Shown here in pieces: positions 47,301 to 54,500 of a stretch of 64,000 nucleotides of DNA. Under the pieces are notes generated by a model. It made no database searches. It saw only the letters and a program-made list of their open reading frames with translations, and was not told the origin of the DNA. The stretch's first letter is position 1; each line of letters begins with the position of its first letter. Origin of the DNA: Dendrocalamus latiflorus (Eukaryota > Streptophyta > Magnoliopsida > Poales > Poaceae); assembly GCA_017311315.1 (NCBI GenBank), contig CM029663.1, forward strand, positions 21,685,412 through 21,749,411, read 5' to 3'. A program made the position numbers and the translations under genes.

Positions 47301-49787
47301 ATAAGGCTGCTGTTGAGGCCGCTCGCCTCGCTGATGATGAAGCTGCCTTTGCCTACCACGAGGCTCTGGATTTCTACAAGGATCGTCTGACCGTCTACAC
47401 TCAGTGGTACGATGACGACGCTCGGGCTGCTGCTGTCTTCATCGCCAGTGTCCAGCCTCAGTTTTCTTCTGAGGTTGTGGGACTCCCTTCGGCTTTTCAG
47501 ATGTGGACTCATCTTCGTCAGCGCTACGAGTTACGCGCAGAGGAGACTCGTTTGAGTGGTGCTGGTCTGATGCCACTCCCCTCTGTGCTCGCCGCTCGTC
47601 CGCCTGCTACACTGCCTCCTCCAGCGGCTACCACAGGTGGTGGTGGCCGTCCTCCGTCTGGAGGTGGCCGTCCTCACTGTTCCTACTGCGACAAGGATGG
47701 CCACACTGAGTCCCAGTGCTACAAGAAGAAGCGGCATCTTTCACGCCGTTCTTCTACTGGCACTAGTGCTTCTACGACGACGTCTGCCTCGACTTCTTCA
47801 GCAGCTTCTCTCACCGAGCAGGAGATAGCCAGACTTCGACGCCTACTTGCCGCTTCAGGTTCTCCCTCGACAGGTTCTGCAGGTTCTGCTACTGACTCTT
47901 CGGGCACTGAGAGACCACCTCCTACACAGTCAGGCACCTCCCCGTGGATTCTTGATTCTGGAGCATCTTTTCACATGACTCCTGATCCTTCCACTCTGTC
48001 TTCTATTACACCTCTTGATTCTCCTGTCAGTGTTCTTACTGCTGATGGTACATCTCTTTCTGTCTCTGGTCGAGGATCTCTTAGCAACTCATCCTTTCAT
48101 GTTCCTTCTGTTGCTCATGTTCCTCGCCTTACCTTACAGCCTCTTTCTGCTGGGCAGATTACTGACCTTGGTTATCGGGTCATTCTCGACTCTGACTCTT
48201 GTTGTGTTCAGGATCGCCACACGGGAGCTCTGGTTGGTTCTGGCCCTCGGCGCCGTGACTCACAGCGTCTCTGGGAGCTTGACTGGCTTCACCTTCCTTC
48301 CGCTGCCACCACCGCCGCCAGTCTCTCCGCTCCTGCCACTTCGTCTACCGGCTCTTTCCAGCAGTGGCATTACCGTCTTGGCCATCTGTGTGGATCCCGT
48401 CTGTCGTCCTTAGTTCGTCGTGGTCTTCTGGAGTCTGTCTCAGGAGACGTATCTTTAGATTGTCAGGGCTGTAAATTAGGTAAACAGATTCAGCTTCCTT
48501 ATCCTCATAGTGAGTCTGTGTCCCAGCGTCCTTTTGATCTTGTTCATTCAGACGTTTGGGGTCCAGCTCCTTTTGTTTCGAAAGGGGGTCATCGTTATTA
48601 TATTATTTTTATAGATGATTTCTCTCGCCACACTTGGATATATTTCATGTCTTCTCGTAGTGAGGCCTTGCCTATCTATAAACAATTTGCCACTATGATA
48701 CACACACAGTTCTCCACTCCTATTCGTGTCCTTCGTGCTGACTCTGCTGGCGAGTACCTCTCTCGTCACCTGCGCAGCTTCCTTGCTGAGCAGGGCACTC
48801 TCGCTCAGTTCTCTTGTCCTGGTGCTCATGCTCAGAATGGTGTCGCTGAGCGCAAGCATCGGCACCTCCTTGAGACGGCTCGTGCTCTGATGATCGCCAC
48901 CTCTATTCCACCTCACTTTTGGGCCGAGGCTGTTTCCACTGCCACCTATCTTGTCAACATCCAGCCCTCTTCTGCTCTTAAGGGTGCGATCCCTGTTGAG
49001 CGTCTCTGTGGTCTTCTTCCTGACTACTCTGCCCTTCATCTGTTTGGCTGCGTTTGCTACGTTCTCCTCGCCCCTCGAGAACGCACCAAACTGACCGCTC
49101 AGTCTGTTGAGTGTGTCTTTCTGGGATACAGTGCCGAGCACAAGGGCTATCGGTGCTGGGATCCTGTTGGTCGACGGATGCGGGTTTCTCGGGATGTGAC
49201 TTTCGACGAGTCTCGTCCATTCTACCCACGTCCTGCCTCTTCTTCGGTTTCCTCTGTGGAGCCTCTGTCTTTCTTAACAGTTCTATCATACAAAACAATC
49301 TATCTTGATGCCTCTTACCATATTGATGCCTCTTACCATCACTACCGGCCCATTACGAACTGTAGAGTAATTTGAGCACATGAAAGCAAGCCATATTAAA
49401 TATATTTCGCTTGTTTGAGCTACTTAATCTTTGAATAGTCTAGATGATGTTTTCAATACGTCTGGAGTGATTTATTCTTTGTAAAATATAGATACGAAAA
49501 GGCACATTCGATTGTCTTAATTCTGCATATGCTGTGTATTGTTACCAGTTTGCTGTGGAGAGGAAAGCAGTTGGAATTTGGGGATGCAAGGACTGCGGGA
49601 AGGTCAAGGCTGGCGGTGCTTATACCATGAAGTATGTTCTCGCTGCCAGCTCTCTTTTTCCCTCCAAATGACCTGTTCATTGTCACATCGCATGATTTGC
49701 TAATTTCGTGATTGCATTTGCAGCACTGCTGGTGCGGTCACTGTCAGGAGCACAATCCGTCGCTTGAGGGAGCAGACTGAAGCGTGA
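35355..49787 (+). CDS. RPL37A: 60S ribosomal protein eL43 (L37a), five exons, transposon-filled intron 3
   Basis: Exons: 35355-35357 (the ATG alone), 37670-37709, 37789-37877, 49549-49631 and 49724-49787. Joined they give the family's exact 92 aa, starting MTKRTKKAGIVGKYG and ending STIRRLREQTEA. The zinc-ribbon cysteines are intact: CEFC, 14 residues, CKDC. eL43 is a component of the cytosolic large ribosomal subunit. Introns 1, 3 and 4 use GT-AG (donors GTATGT). Intron 2 does not: keeping frame requires GT...AA, because GTTATAA|GCACTAGG stands where AG is expected. Using the AG one base later shifts the frame. Residue 48 is Glu where relatives have Lys (FAVKRK), and TAGAV replaces TASAV. 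Intron 1 holds two MITEs. Intron 3 (11,671 bp) holds a gypsy and a copia element. The gene may be functional, but decay is a real alternative. Confidence 0.88.
35975..36115. mobile_element. MITE in RPL37A intron 1, related to 22836-23030
   Basis: GGGTGCTTGGTTG at the left and CAACCACGG at the right form short inverted ends. The interior contains CCTAACTTTGAGTGTGGCAA and its inverted counterpart ACACCTAAGGTTAGGCAA. Ends are approximate. Confidence 0.5.
36388..36667. mobile_element. Stowaway-type MITE (280 bp) in RPL37A intron 1
   Basis: CTCCCTCCCTTTTCGAATAC at the left pairs with GTATTTGGAAATGGAGCTAG at the right. TA dinucleotides at 36386-36387 and 36668-36669 give the Stowaway target duplication. 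An internal inverted pair (GACTTTGAACGGTC and GACCGGTCAAAGTC) supports a foldback. Short direct duplications of AAAGTAYGATATTACC lie near 36490 and 36520. Confidence 0.85.
37915..39936 (-). repeat. Gypsy 3' LTR (2,022 bp)
   Basis: Collinear with 43948-45877. It contains a pyrimidine-rich block (about 38980-39140) and a GC-rich block (about 39150-39700) that throw up long but meaningless open frames on both strands. It lacks the 12 bp ACGACGTGCGGA-type insertion seen in the other LTR near 44860. Confidence 0.92.
39937..39955 (-). other. Gypsy polypurine tract
   Basis: On the minus strand it reads AAGGGGGGGGGGGGTAGAA immediately before the 3' LTR. This is the expected position for the plus-strand primer of reverse transcription. 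Confidence 0.75.
40043..40363 (-). pseudogene. Integrase C-terminal fragment of a gypsy polyprotein
   Basis: A 106-codon frame contains VHNVFHVSMLRKYLRDPEHE and then RILEESEKVLRNKVIKYVKV and EATWELESRMREKYPELF. This is the conserved end of integrase in Tekay/Del-like grass gypsy elements. The catalytic core is absent upstream, so it is a remnant. It lies about 100 bp from the 3' LTR, where the end of pol should be. Confidence 0.88.
40364..43933 (-). other. Non-coding interior of the gypsy element
   Basis: About 3.6 kb with stops in all frames and no retroviral domain on either strand. It is evenly AC-rich on the plus strand. This matches large retrotransposon derivatives, whose interior is structural rather than coding. 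Confidence 0.7.
43934..43945 (-). other. Gypsy primer-binding site (initiator tRNA-Met)
   Basis: Reads TGGTATCAGAGC on the minus strand, two bases inside the 5' LTR. It is complementary to the 3' end of plant initiator tRNA-Met. Confidence 0.9.
43948..45877 (-). repeat. Gypsy 5' LTR (1,930 bp, ~108 bp deletion)
   Basis: Near-identical to the LTR at 37915-39936, apart from scattered substitutions, a ~108 bp deletion at about 45268 (between GCGCCGGCGG and GCCGGCCCGCAG) and a 12 bp insertion at about 44860. The deletion ends share CGGCGG, consistent with microhomology-mediated loss after insertion. Confidence 0.92.
45883..46232 (+). other. RPL37A intron 3 sequence between the gypsy and copia elements
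   Basis: AT-rich, pyrimidine-biased intron sequence of about 350 bp with no features of its own. It resumes the intron after the GTCTG target duplication. Confidence 0.5.
46233..46361 (+). repeat. Copia 5' LTR, only 129 bp
   Basis: Starts TGTTAGAGATACATG and ends ATTCATAACA (TG...CA), directly abutting the primer-binding site. It contains GTGTATATATACTGG, a possible TATA element. Unusually short for a coding copia element. Confidence 0.75.
46374..47110 (+). other. GC-rich copia leader
   Basis: CCG- and CGCC-rich sequence between primer site and gag. It gives long Pro/Arg/Ser-rich frames in several phases on both strands; these are compositional and resemble no protein domain. Confidence 0.65.
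47111..49375 (+). pseudogene. Copia gag-protease-integrase polyprotein, truncated before reverse transcriptase
   Basis: One uninterrupted 754-codon frame. Residues 1-180 are gag-like (VIFDGVNYTDF start, LPSAFQMWTHLRQRY). A zinc knuckle CSYCDKDGHTESQC spans 190-203 (CX2CX4HX4C). The aspartic protease site LDSGASFHM starts at 281. The integrase zinc-binding region has H420, H425, C451 and C454. The integrase core has the DD35E triad D481, D544 and E580 (HSDVWGP, LRADSAGEY, GVAERKH). Homology ends near residue 720; the last ~34 residues are flanking sequence read through. The frame is open, so decay is by truncation rather than by point mutation, suggesting a fairly young insertion. Confidence 0.9.
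49272..49548 (+). other. RPL37A intron 3 end, with a tandem 17 bp repeat at the copia break
   Basis: TTGATGCCTCTTACCAT occurs twice in direct succession at about 49307-49340, just after copia homology ends. It could be filler DNA at a deletion junction. The intron ends with the acceptor TGTTACCAG at 49548. Confidence 0.6.
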
Positions 49788-50622
49788 TTGCACTACTGTT
49801 GTGTCAAGGAGTCCTGGGGTTTTGTAGCTGAGTCAAGACTTGCGAATCGCTATATTGGCTATTTAGCCAAGTATATCTTTTAGTAATTTTGGTTTCTGCT
49901 CTAGGATCATTGAAAATATGTTGCTACAGTTTCTACTTGGTCGGTATTGCAACCTTCATCTGTGACCTGTTATGCTATGCGCACTTACGTGACACCTAAT
50001 CCCGTGGTGTCTTACACGTAGTAGCTGTGCGTCTATATAGGTCATGATCCTGTCTTGCCCTCTGCGCTCTTCGGTGCTGAAGCTTAGGATTCGCGGCTTT
50101 ATGGGCCTGTTTGGCAACGGCTGTGGTTTATGACTTTTAACTGAAATTTTTGAATTTTAGCTGTTTACGGTACAGATTACGGAGAGACAGATACTCACTT
50201 GCGATTTTGGTTGGTACAGATGTTTGGGCTTTTAACGTGTAGATCGTTTAACTTGTAGACCCCATCTTGAGAAAATACTCCGATTGAAAGTTAGATACTG
50301 TAGCAAAAGTCAAAAGCCGCCAGCTTCGGAAGAAAAGAACATGCCCTATGTTTTAAATCACACTATCGACATCTTATACCACTGGTTGAAGGAATGATCT
50401 CTCTCTTATCTGCACGAATTTACCTCTTGTACGAGACAGATTTTACTGAATTGCCGCGCATCGGGACAGAAGGCTGGCATCACTGCAACGGTACACATCT
50501 ACGCAGACTGAAGTGTGTGTTGAACATCGTTAAGCTTGCTTCAAACTGCGTATAACAAAAAAGAAACACGTTACCCACCTGCCACCAAGTCATCAGACTA
50601 AATCCTGTAACATATTTATTCA
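49788..50622. other. RPL37A 3' flank with a MITE at about 50103-50346
   Basis: The 3' UTR probably occupies the first 200-300 bp. GGGCCTGTTTGGCAACGGCT at 50103 and GAAGAAAAGAACATGCCC at 50346 look like the opposite ends of a MITE of the GGGCMTGTTT class, with AAAAGTCAAAAGCCG before the right end. RPL37A and the nitrobindin gene converge tail-to-tail across this and the next interval. Confidence 0.5.
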
Positions 50623-51330
50623 AGGAAAAGTCTGTTTTTCATCCTTGAGTTATGGCCTGAGTCTGTTTTTCAACCAAAAACTCTAAAACCCTTACTCATT
50701 CCAGAGTAGTTTTGCTCCAACATGGGTGCACGTAGACACTATTTTGCAGACATGACCTCTTAGTCAGCTAATAAATAAATAAAAAGTCCACATAGACGCC
50801 CAATCAGCAAAACTGAGTCCATGTCTACGTTAGGCCAAAATCACTATAGAATGTGTCGCGTGTTGTGTTTTAAACCATTTTTGGTAGTTAAGGGGCCATT
50901 TGGATTGTAAAAAATATCGGTGTTGCTATTGCACAGTCGACTAAATTTTTTTTATCACTCAGTTACTTGAAGTTACACTTCTAATCACCTAAAATTACAG
51001 TGTACTAATTCTCCTCCTCCTGAAGTTGTATTCTTAGTCGCCTAAAGTTGCAGTATAAAAAGTGATTGAAGATGAAGAGAAAAAACAGTTGCTTGTGCAA
51101 TAGCCACTCCCATATTTAGGGTGGGAATGGGATATAAAATAGGATAAATCTATCCGTCAATCTCTCATCCACCGGCTAAATTTATCCCACCATATATCCT
51201 AATCCTATTCCCATTTCTCGTTTCCCTGTATCCAAATGGCCTTCTAAGGATTGTGTTTTGGACGGTTTTGGAGTTGCGGGTTGAACTTAGCCACAATTGA
51301 AGGATGAAAATGAACATCTTACTTTATTTA
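50623..51330. mobile_element. Outer inverted-repeat element interrupted by a second MITE
   Basis: The left end GTCTGTTTTTCATCCTTGAG matches, inverted, the right end CAATTGAAGGATGAAAATGA. The text GGTAGTTAAGG breaks off at 50891 and resumes at 51245 with TAAGGATTG, which brackets the inner MITE. Outer ends are approximate. Confidence 0.55.
50892..51244. mobile_element. Tourist-like MITE (353 bp) with TAA target duplication
   Basis: Begins GGGGCCATTTGGAT and ends ATCCAAATGGCCTTC. TAA flanks it at 50889-50891 and 51245-51247. It contains an internal inverted pair, GCTATTGCACAGTCG against TTGTGCAATAGCCACTCCC. It shares its body with the fragment at 10922-11160. Confidence 0.78.
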
Positions 51331-51580
51331 AAGAAATGTTGGTACACTAGCAGCCCTGCAATTTTATTGCCTACCTCGACAATGCACCAATTGCTTTCCT
51401 ATATTTCAGTCTCTCCAGGTCTGAAATGCATGTCGAAAGTTCAGCTGTTCTCGCACATACCAAGCTCGCTTGCGAGCTTGTTGAAGGTTCAAGTTACCGC
51501 AAATATAATGAGCAAAAGTTCGTGCTAGAGAGGCTTTACTCTAGGTGAGCCATCAAGTTCAAATCTGCGAGCCATCATGT

Positions 51581-54500
51581 TCAAATCTTCTTGAGAAGGG
51601 CTTTGAGATGCGGCTGTAGACTGGTTGCGATCGTTGCCATCTGAACGACGTAGGAGAGCTCCCCATCTACCACTTGAAAAGCTCTTGTTATCTGCTTCAC
51701 CTGACAAAATTAAACAAGATTATTTTTCACAATACATAGCAGACAAAAGCTATGCTCCATTTATCTCGTGGGTTTCAACATCATCAGAATTATATCCCAT
51801 GTGTATCTACTCCACGTTGTAGTAGTTGCAATAATTCAGTTCAGAATCTTCAGAAGCCTGTGCATTTTATTGTGTGAATGCGATGCAATTAAATCATACA
51901 ACAAAGGTTCAAAATGATATCAATGCACTGTGCACATCATATTAAACCTTTCAAATGATCCAAGGCAATTACAACTTGCAAGATTGTGTAAGCTAGTTGC
52001 CATTCCTGAAGATGACATCTCCTATGAAGTTATATATCCTAGCATTTCCATGTATAGGATGGTCAAAACTTAAACGTGCAAACCTATGACAAAAATACAT
52101 TAAACTGCCATCAGATGGATCAGGCCATAATACTACCTACTTCCATGATTCATGAACACAAAAGCAGATCTGAGTGTCATAGTTTTGAATTCTAAACAAT
52201 TGAGGCAACAGTACATGAAAGTAAGCTGTTGCTTAAATAGAGTTCAGTAATTTGACACGTAAATTACTCCTTGTTAAATGTGGATTTCTGGGTGCAAAAT
52301 TTCATTGTTAGCTCCTTCGAAGTCAGAAGCTTAGTATATTGTGAGTTATCAACTGGACAAGAGGACAACATCATCCCATCCTATTCAGAGTCTAACAACA
52401 AATGATTACATAAGCTCTTTGGACAAATTGATAACACGCAATAAGCATAAAATTGATAGCTGAAGAACAAAACTGTAACATCTGCCTTGGGAGGGTGAAA
52501 GAAGAAACAAAATCCTCAATTTTGCAGTTGGCATGCTCCAGCATACTAGAAGCATTATCACAAAGTCAACTCAGTAACTATGCCCGAACGTCCTGTGATA
52601 TAGTAATAAGGACAATGTACAAAAGACAATAATAGGAGAATTCCTCTACAGTTATCCTGTGAGAAGTACCTTTGATGCATTGCCAACAAGTTCGCTTTCG
52701 AGTGTAACTGTTTTCTTTTCAGCATCATATGAACCCTTCTGCATTTTTGTAGAAGCAAAGACATGGCAACAAATCAAAACCACAGTTTAACACAAATAAA
52801 GGAATATACATAACATATCGTTTCCAATGCATTTTTGTAGAAGCAAAGACTGTGGCAACAAATCAAAACCACAGTTTAACACAAAAAAAAGGAATATACA
52901 TAAGATATCAATTTCAAAATAGACTTTGAAAAGTAAAACCTCTTTCACCTAGAGATATAAGAATCACATAGTCTGATGAATCCTTATTCCTAACCAGCAT
53001 AGTTACACTTATGAGCCCCCCCCCCCCCCCCCCCCAACACACACACACACTCCCAAACAGGGCCTATAATTTGGACATGTGCTTTTCATTTACCAACAAG
53101 AGGGACCAAAAATCTGAAATCTGCAATGAATTTGCGAAATCGGTTAGCTTCTCGTTGTGGCAATAAATGTGTTTCAAGACTTCAGCTACAAGAAAATGGG
53201 GGGGGGGGGGTAAAAATGGCAACCTACTGGCCATCAGCCTTCTGCCCTTCCCAATTATAAAGAGATAAGAGGTGTCATATCCTATCAGGACTTGAAGATG
53301 TGTACTACAAGGATTCCTAGATAAATCCTAATTGGATTATGATTCCTACTTCACTTTGGAGGAAGACTATGAGACCCATGGTTGTGATAAGTAATTGACC
53401 TTTGGATTAGAGTACCTGCGTAGATTGAGTTTGGTTTTTGAGGGTTTTGCAAAAGACGGCTGTCTGCTGGAATCTTCAGGTAAGCGGTCTGACCGCTTTG
53501 TTTTGGCAGTCTAACCGGCAGACTTCGACCACTGACAGTAGTCGGAGGCGTGGTCCTCAACTTTGTAGTCGGACGGTTCAAATGGCCTTCTGTTGATTAT
53601 TCCAAAGAACTAGTCTGAAGGTACTCTGTAGTCAAGAGGACTTCATACTCAGTAGTCGAGAGGTCTTGGTTCTCAATGGTCGTAACTTACTGCCTGATTG
53701 ATGTTCAGTAATCATAAGCCTTTATGATCGGTAGTCGCAGCAACCTGTTGTGATGGTGGTAGCGATTTGTTATGCTGGTCGTAGGCTTCATGGTCGGTAC
53801 TCGTAGGCTTCAAGTTTTGTGATCTCTGAGTGTCTCGAGTATTCGTGTCAGACCAACCAGCAGTCTAACTGGCCTGTGCTTGGCAGTCAGATTAGCTTCT
53901 CTCGGTGGTCTGAAACTGTTGTTTGTAAATCTTGGAGTTTGGTTATGGTTTGAACTGGGTGTTGTTGCTTGTGTGCACATATGTTTATTGTTTCGTCCTA
54001 GGATTAGGATGGGTAATTTGGGTGTATACTTTTTACATTGTGCATTGTATAGATGAACTGTGCCAATTGATGTCTTTGTGTATTGTGCGGTGGTACGTGA
54101 CGGTTTCCTTGTTGGTGTTAGTTGCAGGAAGAACTTTGAACCTAGGTCATGATGAGGCGTAGAAGGACCGGGATTAGACAAAGGATGGTGTTGAGGTCCA
54201 GAACGGTCAGGGAGACGCCGAAGATGTTTGAGGCTCGTGGAGTGGTTGCAGGCCGGGACGACGAGGAACCGGAGCGGGAGCTACTGGTAGTAGACATGAT
54301 GGGCAATGGCAAGGTGGAGCGGGACTAGGCTCAGGAAAAAGTCGAGGTCCCGTGCGGTCAAGGATATCGGGTGCCGTCATGCGTGAAGAAAGGCATATGC
54401 CGCGCCAAGTCGAGGTCCTAAGTGAAGTGGTTGTGAAACGAATCATCTCAAGTGAGCAATACATCAATCTTTGATCTACATTCAGTGTATCTTTTTGTCT

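Larger units (their letters stand above)
46233..49271 (+). mobile_element. Truncated Ty1/copia element in RPL37A intron 3 (sense)
   Basis: It begins with a short LTR at 46233-46361, followed immediately by the initiator tRNA-Met primer site TGGTATCAGAGC (46362-46373), a GC-rich leader and a gag-pol frame from 47111. Homology to copia stops after the integrase core, near 49271. Reverse transcriptase, RNase H and the 3' LTR are missing, and no second LTR copy occurs before exon 4. The 3' boundary is approximate. This copy cannot move on its own. Confidence 0.88.
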
